A stretch of DNA of 64,000 nucleotides from Paenibacillus tianjinensis (GTDB lineage: Bacteria; Bacillota; Bacilli; Paenibacillales; Paenibacillaceae): positions 2,914,001 to 2,978,000 of the forward strand of contig NZ_CP070969.1 of the NCBI RefSeq assembly GCF_017086365.1, read 5' to 3'. The translations under genes were made by a program, and so were the position numbers. Below the pieces are notes generated by a model. The model worked only from the letters and a program-made list of their open reading frames with translations. It ran no database searches and was not told the origin of the DNA. The first letter of the stretch is position 1. The number at the start of each line of letters is the position of its first letter. Shown piece by piece: positions 7,551 through 15,899 of this stretch.

Positions 7551-8993
7551 ATGAACCAAGCTTCAGATAAGACACAGGATGGCAAAAAATTAAAATGGTG
7601 GCAGCTAAGTTTATTAGGAGTAGCTGGAACTATAGGTACAGGGTACTTTCTTGGCTCAGGCCTGGCGATCACGATTGGCGGACCCGCAGTACTGCTTGTC
7701 TACATTTTAGCGGCAATTGGAACCTATATGGTATTTGATGCATTGGCCCGAATGACGGCACAACACCCCGAGCAGGGCTCCTTCCGCTCCTATGCCAAGA
7801 AGGCTTTCGGCAACTGGGCCGGATTCGGGAGCGGCTGGGTATACTGGTTCTCGGAACTATTGATTATGGGGAGCCAGCTCACGGCCTTGTCCATATTCTC
7901 CCGCTTCTGGTTCCCGGCTGTGCCGATGTGGATCTTTGCGGCTGGTTTTGCCGTCTTGGGCCTATGCATTGTTTTTTTCGGCAATAAAGGGTTTGACCGG
8001 GTTGAAAATGTGCTGGCTGTCATTAAAGTGGCTGCTATACTGATGTTCCTGGTAATTGCATTGGCACTACTGGCTGGATGGATTGGCGGGGGCAAGTATA
8101 CACCAAAACTTCCCTTAAGTATGCCTGAACTGTTGCCGTCAGGAACGATTGGATTATGGTCAGCCTTTATTTTTGCTTATTATGCCTACGGCGGCATAGA
8201 AGTGCTCGGGATTATGTCCTACAGGCTACAGAAACCGGAGGAGGCTCCCAAAGCAGGCAAGGTCATGCTGCTTGTCCTGGCTGTGTTATATGTCCTGTCC
8301 ATTGGCCTAGCTGTGACGATGGTGCCGTTAAAAGCCTTCAATCCGAAGGAAAGCCCGTTTGTGCTTGCACTCCGGAGTGACCACTTGGCTTTTGTACCGC
8401 ATGTATTTAACGGTGTCTTAATTGTTGCCGGATTCTCTACAATGACCGCATCGCTCTATGCGATAACTTCCATGATGCTCACCCTTGCCCAGGAAGGGGA
8501 TGCCCCCAAGGTTTTCTCGAAGAAACTAAAGGATAAATATCCGCTATACGCCCTATGCCTGATTGCTGTCGGTTTGCTGGGTGCAATCATGATGTCGCTG
8601 TGGTTACCGGGTAAGGTATATGAGTACATTACTACAGCCGCCGGACTTATGATTTTGTATAACTGGTCCTTTATCCTGCTCTCGTCTGCAAAACTGCTTA
8701 AGCCTGATAAATTAAGCGGAATCAAACGCTGGACCGGATTACTGCTGATTGGCGCAGCGGTTGCGGGCACTCTTTTTCATGCACTCAGCCGGCCTGGCTT
8801 CTACATCAGTCTGCTGATTGTCGCAGTAATTGCGCTGAGTGACTTCATTGTCCAGCGGATGCGGAAAAAGCATTCATCCGGTACTGCAAAGCAAGAATCG
8901 CAGACAGATGGAATGACGGATGCGCACCGCAGCCTGCCGGGCGGGCCTGAATTTCGGATTAAAGGCATCCGGCTGCGTAAGAACAAGGTTTAG
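7551..8993 (+). CDS. Amino acid permease (APC superfamily)
   Basis: 480 aa from the ATG at 7551, which has GAGGA (7538-7542) 8 nt upstream; GTG 7533 and ATG 7536 are in frame but have no site. The N-terminus WWQLSLLGVAGTIGTGYFLG is the substrate-binding TM1 with the GxG motif of amino acid permeases. About 12 hydrophobic segments follow, then a hydrophilic C-terminal tail of ~50 residues. It resembles the AAT/YvbW-YbgF type of importer. The substrate is not predictable. The stop overlaps the stop of the convergent LysE gene by a few bases, with no terminator between them. Confidence 0.85.
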   Translation: MNQASDKTQDGKKLKWWQLSLLGVAGTIGTGYFLGSGLAITIGGPAVLLVYILAAIGTYMVFDALARMTAQHPEQGSFRSYAKKAFGNWAGFGSGWVYWFSELLIMGSQLTALSIFSRFWFPAVPMWIFAAGFAVLGLCIVFFGNKGFDRVENVLAVIKVAAILMFLVIALALLAGWIGGGKYTPKLPLSMPELLPSGTIGLWSAFIFAYYAYGGIEVLGIMSYRLQKPEEAPKAGKVMLLVLAVLYVLSIGLAVTMVPLKAFNPKESPFVLALRSDHLAFVPHVFNGVLIVAGFSTMTASLYAITSMMLTLAQEGDAPKVFSKKLKDKYPLYALCLIAVGLLGAIMMSLWLPGKVYEYITTAAGLMILYNWSFILLSSAKLLKPDKLSGIKRWTGLLLIGAAVAGTLFHALSRPGFYISLLIVAVIALSDFIVQRMRKKHSSGTAKQESQTDGMTDAHRSLPGGPEFRIKGIRLRKNKV

Positions 8994-9622
8994 CTGAAAA
9001 AGAGCAGCCGGGCAGCCTGTACGCCAAAATAAAAGCCGAAAACAATTAATGACAGACCGGATAACACAGAGATCACCCTCAATACCCTGACAGTCAGCAA
9101 TTTACGGAAAATACTGGAGGCAGCAGCCATAGTTACATCCCAAAGCAGAATGCCGAGTACAATGGCTCCGCTATAAATCAATAATTGCTGCATCGGATAC
9201 TCACTTGCAGCCTTGGCTAGAACCGAGCCATAAATGCCCAGCCAGAACAGGATGGAGAGGGGATTGAACAGCGACATCAGGAATCCCGACAGATAGGATC
9301 TGAAGAGTGAAGCTTCACTCCCCCTCATTTCTGCTGCGGTAATATCCCCTGTGTTTCTGATGCTGTCCACACCTGTATAGACCAGGACAAAAAATCCGAA
9401 CAACCATAAGAAGGCTTTGACAAACGGCGCATCAAGCAGATGAATCATACCGAAATAAACGAGCAGCATGTAAATGATATCGGCGCTTATCGCCCCCAGG
9501 CCGACAGCCCAGGCATGCCAAAACCCGCCGCGCAGACCCTTGTCCAGCTGCGCTGCATTAATGGGGCCCAGAGGCGCCGAAAGGGATAACCCCAGAAAAA
9601 TATAACCGACGAAGATGTTAAT
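8990..9622 (-). CDS. LysE/RhtB-type exporter, apparently starting at ATT
   Basis: 210 aa if started at the ATT at 9622-9620. The conserved family N-terminus, NIFVGYIFLGLSLSAPLGPI, begins right after this codon, and AGGAGG lies 8 nt upstream. In this frame a TAA lies just before the Shine-Dalgarno region and no ATG, GTG or TTG occurs between. The first downstream ATG (9469) would delete TM1 and the PxGPxN motif. About six hydrophobic segments are present, as usual for amino acid exporters of the LysE superfamily. Either ATT is used as a rare start, or an ATG-to-ATT change has weakened the gene. It is convergent with the amino acid permease. Confidence 0.75.
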   Translation of the reverse strand: MNIFVGYIFLGLSLSAPLGPINAAQLDKGLRGGFWHAWAVGLGAISADIIYMLLVYFGMIHLLDAPFVKAFLWLFGFFVLVYTGVDSIRNTGDITAAEMRGSEASLFRSYLSGFLMSLFNPLSILFWLGIYGSVLAKAASEYPMQQLLIYSGAIVLGILLWDVTMAAASSIFRKLLTVRVLRVISVLSGLSLIVFGFYFGVQAARLLFFS

Positions 9623-9686
9623 GGTGTCGTCCTCCTTTTTTAATTAGTCTATTCTGCTGAAGGACGATGTAGGACAACCAAAACAA

Positions 9687-9718
9687 AGGCCCGCGAAACA
9701 TCGCGGGCCTTCTTTACT
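9687..9718 (-). terminator. Terminator downstream of the DUF3231 gene
   Basis: AGGCCCGCG/CGCGGGCCT perfect stem with a 6-nt loop. On the minus strand it is followed by TTTGTTTT. It separates the DUF3231 gene from the LysE gene. Confidence 0.75.
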
Positions 9719-9747
9719 TCCCAAATAGGGCAGGTAACGCTCAAAAC

Positions 9748-10269
9748 TTAAGCATTAACAGGTTCTGGTCTTTTCACTTGAAGCGGTGGAGGAATGAGCC
9801 ACCCCTTTTTCTTGGACAGATGCAGAACCTTAACGCCGATTCCGGCTTTGGTCAGATGATATTTACCAAACAAAGCTCCGATATCTTCCCGGATCGATTG
9901 GCCCATCATTTGGCTGCAGGCAACAAGTCCGGCTGCATTATCCGCTGCAAGTTTGGCTGCGATTTCGGGATCCGTAAACCGTGCACCGACAGGAATATCC
10001 TCCAGCTTAGCCTCTGGCCGGAGAGGCAATGCAGGGGCGGAAGCAAGGCCCTATTCTGCCAGCAGCGCATCACATTCACTGATTTCCAGTTCCGCCTGAT
10101 CAATCATAGAATGTAGTACCTTTTTGAGATCATTGTCACCGGCGTGATACAAAAAAGCCCGGTAACAAGAAAGTGCACCCTTAGCTACCATAGAGGCTTG
10201 CCAAACACCATAGATTTCACCATAATGCATCGGTTCTTCTTTTGGGTTGCCGCCTAAAATTCCTGTCAT
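9748..10269 (-). pseudogene. DUF3231 protein interrupted by an in-frame TAG
   Basis: Read through, this is 173 codons, the size of a single-domain DUF3231 protein (ferritin-like/CotF-related helical family found in spore formers). It starts at ATG 10269 behind AAAGGAG. The first 72 codons end at TAG (10053-10051). The same frame continues without shift, giving GLASAPALPLRPEAKLEDIP and then the rest of the domain (MMGQSIREDIGALFGKYHLT). The amber codon replaces one residue in the linker after CDALLAE. A restart at TTG 10029 is conceivable but has no good ribosome site. A single nonsense change or a sequencing error explains it; a two-protein arrangement is unlikely. Confidence 0.75.
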
Positions 10270-10363
10270 AATCAAGCTCCTTTGACGTTAAAATTTGAAC
10301 CATAGTTAGCATACCCATTAAGGTGGATCATCTTGCGTACTTATCATCAATAAGGGATTGGAT

Positions 10364-12025
10364 CTACACTTCAATAATGATCGGAAGAATCATTGGCCGC
10401 CGTTTCGTCCGCTCATAAAGGAATTTACCTAAGGTTTCTTTGATGGTTTGCTTCATAATGCTCCATTGGCCAAGGTCGGCTTTGCTTAATTTCTCCAGTG
10501 TTGCGGCGACGAGTTGGTTGATCTCTTCCATCAGCTTGTCTGAATTGCGGACGTAAATGAAGCCGCGTGAAATTGTATCCGGTTCATTTAGCAGCCGTCC
10601 ATCGGCTTGGCTTAAAGTGATCACTGTGATCAATACACCGTCTGCAGACAATTGGCGCCGGTCGCGCAGGACTACATTCCCGATATCACCAATTCCAAGT
10701 CCGTCGACAAAAATCTGCCCGGCAGGTACCCGCCCTGATTGACGAACAACGCCGCCCGATGACTCCACAAGCTCCCCGTTCTTAAGCAGGAAGATTTTAT
10801 CACCTTCGACTCCGACAGCCTCTGCCAGCAGACGGTGATGGTGCAGCATCCGATATTCCCCGTGAATTGGAATAAAGTATTCCGGTTTCATTAGCGTCAG
10901 CATCAGCTTTAACTCCTCCTGGCTGCCATGTCCGGAGACATGGAGCTCGCTTCGGGAGCCATAAATAACCTTTGCGCCTAGAATGTACAGGTTATCAACA
11001 ATACGTGATACATTGCGTTCATTACCTGGAATCGGATTCGCGGCCAGCAGCACGGTATCTCCGGCACTGATACTCATCTGCCTGTTGCTCGAAGTTGCCA
11101 GACGGGATAAGGCTGCCATCGGTTCTCCTTGACTGCCTGTGACCATAACAGCCACCTCATGCGGAGGCAGCTTGGCTGCTTCGGCTGGTTCAACAAGCAT
11201 ACCTTCCGGAATGTTAAGGTAGCCCAGTTCCTGGGATACAGCTACAACGTTGACCATACTCCTGCCAAGCAGGGCAAGCTTACGGCCGGTTAGAGCTGCG
11301 GCATCAACGATTTGCTGCAGCCGGTGGACGTTGGAAGCGAAGGTAGAGACAAAGATTCTGCGGTCCGCTTTTTGAAAAGCCTCTTCCATATGGGCGCCGA
11401 CCAGCTTCTCGGATGGAGTGAATCCGGGACGTTCGGCGTTTGTGCTCTCCGAGAGCAGAAACCGGACTCCTTTTTTGCCAATGTCGGCCATTTTATGTAT
11501 ATCCGGGTACTGCCGGTTGACAGGGGTCATATCAAATTTGAAATCGCCCGTGTGCACAACCGTTCCTTCCGGCGTATCAAAGACGACACCCAGACAATCA
11601 GGAATGCTGTGATTGGTGTTGAAGAAGGACACTGAAATGGAACCAAACGTAAGCTCAGAATCCGAATCAATGCGATGCAGGCTGGTCTGGCGAAGCAGTC
11701 CATGCTCCTTGAGCTTATTCTCAATCAGTCCCAGCGTCAGACGGGAGGCGTACAGAGGTAGGTTTAATTGCTTGAGAAGATAGGGGATGCCGCCAATATG
11801 GTCCTCATGACCATGCGTCACGATCAGTGCTCTTACCTTGTCGGGATTATTCAATAAATAAGCAACATCGGGGATGATCAGATCAATGCCAAGCAGACTC
11901 TCATCCGGGAATTTAGAGCCGCAGTCAATCACAATGATGTCATCTCCATATTGCAGAAAATACATATTCTTGCCAATCTCATGTACCCCTCCCAATGCTG
12001 CGATCAACAAACGTTCCTCAGCCAT
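10364..12025 (-). CDS. rnjA: Ribonuclease J (RNase J1-like)
   Basis: 553 aa from ATG 12025, which lies 8 nt after AGGAGGG; longer in-frame starts have no site. It is a metallo-beta-lactamase fold nuclease: HGHEDH at residues 71-76, followed downstream by NTNHSIPD and HTGDFKFD. The beta-CASP part contains GRSMVNV, TGSQGEP and SGHGSQEE. The C-terminus RRPMILPIIIEV matches the typical RNase J ending. It acts as a 5'-3' exo/endoribonuclease in mRNA turnover and rRNA maturation. It stands alone here, without the rpoY gene that precedes rnjA in Bacillus, so it could be a second RNase J copy of this genome. Confidence 0.9.
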   Translation of the reverse strand: MAEERLLIAALGGVHEIGKNMYFLQYGDDIIVIDCGSKFPDESLLGIDLIIPDVAYLLNNPDKVRALIVTHGHEDHIGGIPYLLKQLNLPLYASRLTLGLIENKLKEHGLLRQTSLHRIDSDSELTFGSISVSFFNTNHSIPDCLGVVFDTPEGTVVHTGDFKFDMTPVNRQYPDIHKMADIGKKGVRFLLSESTNAERPGFTPSEKLVGAHMEEAFQKADRRIFVSTFASNVHRLQQIVDAAALTGRKLALLGRSMVNVVAVSQELGYLNIPEGMLVEPAEAAKLPPHEVAVMVTGSQGEPMAALSRLATSSNRQMSISAGDTVLLAANPIPGNERNVSRIVDNLYILGAKVIYGSRSELHVSGHGSQEELKLMLTLMKPEYFIPIHGEYRMLHHHRLLAEAVGVEGDKIFLLKNGELVESSGGVVRQSGRVPAGQIFVDGLGIGDIGNVVLRDRRQLSADGVLITVITLSQADGRLLNEPDTISRGFIYVRNSDKLMEEINQLVAATLEKLSKADLGQWSIMKQTIKETLGKFLYERTKRRPMILPIIIEV

Positions 12026-12130
12026 ATCATTTTCCCTCCTCATATAGTTATAAGTAGTATGGGTAGAGCAATGGATAAGTATCCATTTTTCTGTTACAGC
12101 GGAATGGGGTTTGAGGATATATAAGAAGGA

Positions 12131-12159
12131 TTGACTTTTCTGTCTTTTGAACATATTGT
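12131..12159 (+). promoter_or_regulatory. Candidate sigma-A promoter of the YjbR gene
   Basis: TTGACT (12131-12136), 17-nt spacer, TATTGT (12154-12159), 36 bp before the ATG at 12196. Confidence 0.5.
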
Positions 12160-12195
12160 AGACACATTAAGTCTGTGATTGAGTGAGGTGCTGAT

Positions 12196-12555
12196 ATGAA
12201 AACAAGGATTATCTCATACGGTCTGAAAAAACAAGGTGCAACGAAGGAGTATCCCTTCGGTCCTGAGATTATGGTACTCAAAGTCGGAGGGAAGATGTTC
12301 GCGCTTATTTTTGAGGGAGCAGAAGACGAATTTCGCCTAAACCTGAAATGTGATCCGATCATTGCGGAGAATTTGCGGGAGCAGCATGATGCTGTCCGGC
12401 CAGGGTACCACATGAATAAGAAGCATTGGAACACCGTGATGGTCGACGGTTCCCTGCCTCTGTCCGACATCTTTGACATGATTAACCACTCTTACGATAT
12501 GGTTGTAGGCAAACTTCCCAAAAGTGTACGTGAATCCATACTGGAAATGAAATAG
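12196..12555 (+). CDS. MmcQ/YjbR family protein
   Basis: 119 aa. It matches the small MmcQ/YjbR fold: KEYPFGPEIMVLKVGGKMFAL near the N-terminus, NLKCDP in the middle, and GYHMNKKHWNTV followed by helix-rich INHSYDMVVGKLPKSVRE at the end. The family has a CyaY-like DNA-binding-type fold and no established biochemical role. The gene is monocistronic and divergent from RNase J. A GAGGTG site lies before the ATG. Confidence 0.8.
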   Translation: MKTRIISYGLKKQGATKEYPFGPEIMVLKVGGKMFALIFEGAEDEFRLNLKCDPIIAENLREQHDAVRPGYHMNKKHWNTVMVDGSLPLSDIFDMINHSYDMVVGKLPKSVRESILEMK

Positions 12556-12563
12556 CAATCATC

Positions 12564-12608
12564 TCAGGCAGTCAGAGAAGGAGCTCGGTTAAAGCCTTGG
12601 CTGCCTGA
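12564..12608. terminator. Possible hairpin between convergent genes
   Basis: TCAGGCAG (12564-12571) pairs with CTGCCTGA (12601-12608), with an inner AGG/CCT. There is no clear T run, so function as a terminator is uncertain. Confidence 0.3.
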
Positions 12609-12691
12609 TCACTCCAACTATGCTTTGTTAATATCAAAATGTAATCTTCTCACAGCATTCTTCGTTGTCAGCCATGGCATAATTTCATGTG

Positions 12692-13576
12692 TTATATATC
12701 CTCCATCATATCAGTGACGTAGGCGCTTTTTTGTGACTCTGAAGTGAACTCACTATTTTCATAAGATAGCTTATAGATACAGGAGTAGATCACGTTAAGT
12801 ACATATTCAAAAGCAATCTGTGATGAAAAGGTTCCTATTTTCGCGTGTTTAACTTCATCATCAGGTACATGGATACATAGCGTACTCAGTTGTGCCAATT
12901 CACTTTGACTGGCGGCTGTGATCGTGATGAATGGAATCTTTTCCTGTCTGAAATGCCGGGCTGCTCTTAAATAAATCGCTGATTTCCCATGATAGGTCAA
13001 AAAAATTGCACAGTCGTCTTCCGTCAGATTAACGGTATGATACGCCCATTCATATAACTCCGTGGCAATCACTACATACTTGTTGATTTTTATCAGCTTA
13101 TTCTGGAAGCTTTTGGCCCGGATTTGGGAATCCCCTAAGGCATAGATAAAAATCCGTTTGGCTTGATCCAGCACCCCGGCTGTTTGTGCCAGCAGGTCAT
13201 TATCCATATATGCATAGGTTTTGGCTATCGTCTTCTTCAATAATTCTGAGATATCCATGGCTACTTCAAGCGGCGTCTCCTCAATACTAAACGGATAGTT
13301 AGGATCAACACTGGAACTATTCTGGGTATCTTGCTGGAATTCTCGGGCAAGCTTGATGATGAACTCCTTAAAACCGGACAGCCCAAGCTTATGGGTTAAC
13401 CGGTTAATCGCCGAATGGGAAGTATAGGTTGCTTTTGCAAGCTCCTGAATGTTGAAGTGGAGCATCTTTTCCTTATGCAGCAGGATATAGGCGGCGATAC
13501 TTTTTTCGTTGGGTGTAAAGTTATACATGTCCGATAATTGCATCAATAATTTCAACAGATTCACCTCAGTAAACAT
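12692..13576 (-). CDS. MurR/RpiR-family regulator (HTH plus SIS sugar-phosphate domain)
   Basis: 294 aa from ATG 13576. The start is uncertain: ATG 13657 extends it by 27 residues but would lie inside the divergent promoter, and a TTG slightly downstream has a better GAGGTGA site. The N-terminal HTH_6 domain reads FTPNEKSIAAYILLHKEK and then NIQELAKATYTSHSAINRLTH. The C-terminal SIS domain, from about residue 125, binds sugar phosphates (FIYALGDSQIRAKSFQNKL). Such proteins control sugar or amino-sugar catabolism. It is divergent from two Gfo/Idh/MocA genes, which it probably regulates, possibly together with the GH2 gene. Confidence 0.8.
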   Translation of the reverse strand: MFTEVNLLKLLMQLSDMYNFTPNEKSIAAYILLHKEKMLHFNIQELAKATYTSHSAINRLTHKLGLSGFKEFIIKLAREFQQDTQNSSSVDPNYPFSIEETPLEVAMDISELLKKTIAKTYAYMDNDLLAQTAGVLDQAKRIFIYALGDSQIRAKSFQNKLIKINKYVVIATELYEWAYHTVNLTEDDCAIFLTYHGKSAIYLRAARHFRQEKIPFITITAASQSELAQLSTLCIHVPDDEVKHAKIGTFSSQIAFEYVLNVIYSCIYKLSYENSEFTSESQKSAYVTDMMEDI

Positions 13577-13643
13577 TTTGTTCAGATATGGACGGTCACG
13601 GCTGCGAATATATGGTTGAATGTACCGTTTTGCCTCCGTATCC

Positions 13644-13671
13644 TTCACGGCCGGCATTGTTCTTCTATAAT
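13644..13671 (+). promoter_or_regulatory. Candidate promoter of the Gfo/Idh/MocA pair
   Basis: TTCACG (13644-13649), 16-nt spacer, consensus TATAAT (13666-13671), 30 bp before the ATG at 13701. Confidence 0.5.
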
Positions 13672-13700
13672 AGATGAAAAAGACCTGAGGGGGAAATCAC

Positions 13701-14720
13701 ATGTTAACTATCGGCTATATTGGGAACGGCAAAAGCACGAACCGTTATCATCTGCCTTTTTCTATGAACCGGGAGCATTTAAAAATAAAGACGATCTACG
13801 CCCGCAATCCGGATAAAGGGGAATGGGAGAAAGTGCCCGGCGTTCTTTATACAGATGATATTGAAGCTTTAATGAACGATAAGGAAATTGGGCTGATCGT
13901 TGTCTGCACTCCTATAGATTCCCATTACGCTTATGCAAAAATGGCGCTTGACCATGGCAAAAATGTGCTTGTTGAGAAACCGTTCATGATGACTAAGGAT
14001 GAGTCTGTATCTATCTTCCAATACGCCAAAGAAAAGGGACTCGTCATCCAGAGCTATCAGAATCGACGTTACGACTCGGATTTCCTCACGACAAAGAAGA
14101 TTATTGACTCAGGCAAGCTTGGTGAACTGCTCGAGGTGGAGATGAATTATGATTATTACCGCCCGCAGACACCGAATAATGCTACTCATTTTTCCAAATA
14201 CAATAGTTACTTATACGGACATGGCGTCCATACCATTGATCAGGTGATCTCCTATTTCGGGGAACCTGATAACGTTCATTACGATGTAAGGCAATTGCTT
14301 GGCTCCGGCAGAATGAATGATTACTTCGATCTGGATTTCTACTATGGAACGCTTAAGGTATCGGTCAAATCCAGCTTTTTCCGGTTAAAGGCACGGCCGA
14401 GTTTTGTGGTATACGGTAAACAAGGCGTATTCGTAAAACATACGGAGGACCGCCAGGAAGAGCATCTTAAGCTATTTTATCTGCCAAAGGGACATCCCGA
14501 TTTCGGAATTGATGCCCCGGAGCATTATGGCACATTAACCTATTTGGATGCTGAGGGTAACTATCATGAAGAAAAGGTCATTTCTGAGCAGGGGGACTAT
14601 GCCCGGGTATACGATGACATTTATCAAGTGATTGTACACGGCAAGGAGAAGACGGTTAAAGACGAAGAAACGATCGCCGTTATGGAGATCCTGGAGCGCG
14701 GGATAGAGGGGTGCAGCTAA
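13701..14720 (+). CDS. Gfo/Idh/MocA-family NAD(P)-dependent oxidoreductase 1
   Basis: 339 aa. The N-terminal Rossmann fold begins LTIGYIGNGKSTNRYHLPF, with the catalytic-region motif VEKPFMMTKDE around residue 95. The C-terminal part is the usual substrate-binding and oligomerisation fold. Motifs such as GHGVHTIDQVISYFG hold the conserved His/Asp of the active site. Family members oxidise or epimerise sugars, inositols or their phosphates. GAGGGGG lies before the ATG. Its stop is one base from the start of the second dehydrogenase gene, so the two are translationally coupled. Substrate unknown. Confidence 0.85.
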   Translation: MLTIGYIGNGKSTNRYHLPFSMNREHLKIKTIYARNPDKGEWEKVPGVLYTDDIEALMNDKEIGLIVVCTPIDSHYAYAKMALDHGKNVLVEKPFMMTKDESVSIFQYAKEKGLVIQSYQNRRYDSDFLTTKKIIDSGKLGELLEVEMNYDYYRPQTPNNATHFSKYNSYLYGHGVHTIDQVISYFGEPDNVHYDVRQLLGSGRMNDYFDLDFYYGTLKVSVKSSFFRLKARPSFVVYGKQGVFVKHTEDRQEEHLKLFYLPKGHPDFGIDAPEHYGTLTYLDAEGNYHEEKVISEQGDYARVYDDIYQVIVHGKEKTVKDEETIAVMEILERGIEGCS

Positions 14721-14721
14721 T

Positions 14722-15675
14722 ATGAAATTGGGAATTGCAGGCGCGGGCAACATAGTAATGGATTTGTTAAGCTTTGTTCATGAGATTCCCGGCATTAGCT
14801 TGCAAGCCATCAGTTCTAAGCCGGATCATCGTGAAAAATTGCTGTCTCTGCAGAACCAGTTCAGCATCTCGCGGATCTATGACAATTACACCGAGATGCT
14901 GCTGGATGATGAAGTCGATACCGTCTACATCGGGCTGCCGAATCATCTTCATTATTCTTACACGAAGGAAGCATTACTACGCGGCAAGCATGTCATTTGC
15001 GAAAAACCGTTCACCTCCAATTTGCGTGAATTCCTGGAGCTTAAACAGCTGGCGGTTCAGAGCGGACTCGTCCTGATCGAGGCAATTACGAATCAATATT
15101 TGAACAATTACTTATTAATGAAGGAATATCTCCCTAAGCTCGGGCCTGTCAAAATCGTCGAATGCAACTATTCCCAGTATTCGTCCAGATACGATGCCTT
15201 TCAGGCGGGTCAGGTACAGCCTGCCTTTAATCCGGAAATGTCCGGAGGTGCGTTGATGGATATCAACATTTATAACATCCATATGGTTGTCGGGTTCTTC
15301 GGCAGCCCTGGGAAAGTAGAGTATCTGGCAAACATGGAGCGCGGAATAGATACCTCGGGTGTTCTGTTGCTCGATTACGGGAATTTCAAATGTGTTTGTA
15401 TTGGTGCAAAAGACAGTACGGCTCCGAATGCGATGAACATTCAAGGGGTTCAAGGATATTTGCGCATGCACGGCTCAGCGAATATCATCAATAGCTTTGA
15501 GTATGTTGCCAATAAAGAGAAGCCCGTCCAAGTGGACCATAAACATCATCCCCACCGTATGTACGATGAATTTATTGCTTTTGAACAGATTATCCGTGAG
15601 AAGGACATGGACAGGGTATCAAGGATGCTTGAGCACAGTGAGCGGGTTATGCAAGTAATAGAGCAGGCCAAATAA
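14722..15675 (+). CDS. Gfo/Idh/MocA-family NAD(P)-dependent oxidoreductase 2
   Basis: 317 aa. It opens with the Rossmann motif KLGIAGAGNIVMDLL, has the CEKPFTSNLRE motif near residue 95, and the active-site region GGALMDINIYNIHMVVGFFG. It follows the first dehydrogenase by one base. Two different Gfo/Idh/MocA enzymes in tandem often catalyse successive steps or form a redox epimerisation pair on one sugar; that is inference here. The transcript ends at the hairpin at 15753-15784. Confidence 0.85.
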   Translation: MKLGIAGAGNIVMDLLSFVHEIPGISLQAISSKPDHREKLLSLQNQFSISRIYDNYTEMLLDDEVDTVYIGLPNHLHYSYTKEALLRGKHVICEKPFTSNLREFLELKQLAVQSGLVLIEAITNQYLNNYLLMKEYLPKLGPVKIVECNYSQYSSRYDAFQAGQVQPAFNPEMSGGALMDINIYNIHMVVGFFGSPGKVEYLANMERGIDTSGVLLLDYGNFKCVCIGAKDSTAPNAMNIQGVQGYLRMHGSANIINSFEYVANKEKPVQVDHKHHPHRMYDEFIAFEQIIREKDMDRVSRMLEHSERVMQVIEQAK

Positions 15676-15752
15676 TCAGCCGGCCTTGTATTTGGGCCGG
15701 ACAAGTCTAAGTGTTGAAACTATGAAACAACCTGCCGTTAGTGAACTATCGC

Positions 15753-15784
15753 CACAAGCCGTGAGGGGAACCTCATGGCTTGTG
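15753..15784 (+). terminator. Terminator after the Gfo/Idh/MocA pair
   Basis: CACAAGCC-TGAGG / CCTCA-GGCTTGTG stem with GGAA loop, then a T-rich tract (TTGTTATTT). Confidence 0.7.
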
Positions 15785-15796
15785 TTGTTATTTATG

Positions 15797-15825
15797 TTAT
15801 CGTTGTTATTGTATTAATTGATAAC
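15797..15825. promoter_or_regulatory. Inverted repeat at the GH2 promoter
   Basis: GTTATC (15797-15802) and GATAAC (15820-15825) form an inverted repeat whose right arm overlaps the -35 element. This is a possible regulator site; arms are short. Confidence 0.3.
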
Positions 15826-15846
15826 GGATACATGAGAGGCTATAAT
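15818..15846 (+). promoter_or_regulatory. Strong sigma-A promoter of the GH2 gene
   Basis: TTGATA (15818-15823), 17-nt spacer, consensus TATAAT (15841-15846). Confidence 0.75.
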
Positions 15847-15899
15847 GATAAACAAAGCTATGATAGGTTTTGAGAGATTAATAATTGGGAGTGATATCT

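Noticed and set aside
15669..15690. GC-rich inverted repeat (CCGGCC/GGCCGG) after the second dehydrogenase
   Set aside because: No T run; the stronger terminator is at 15753-15784.
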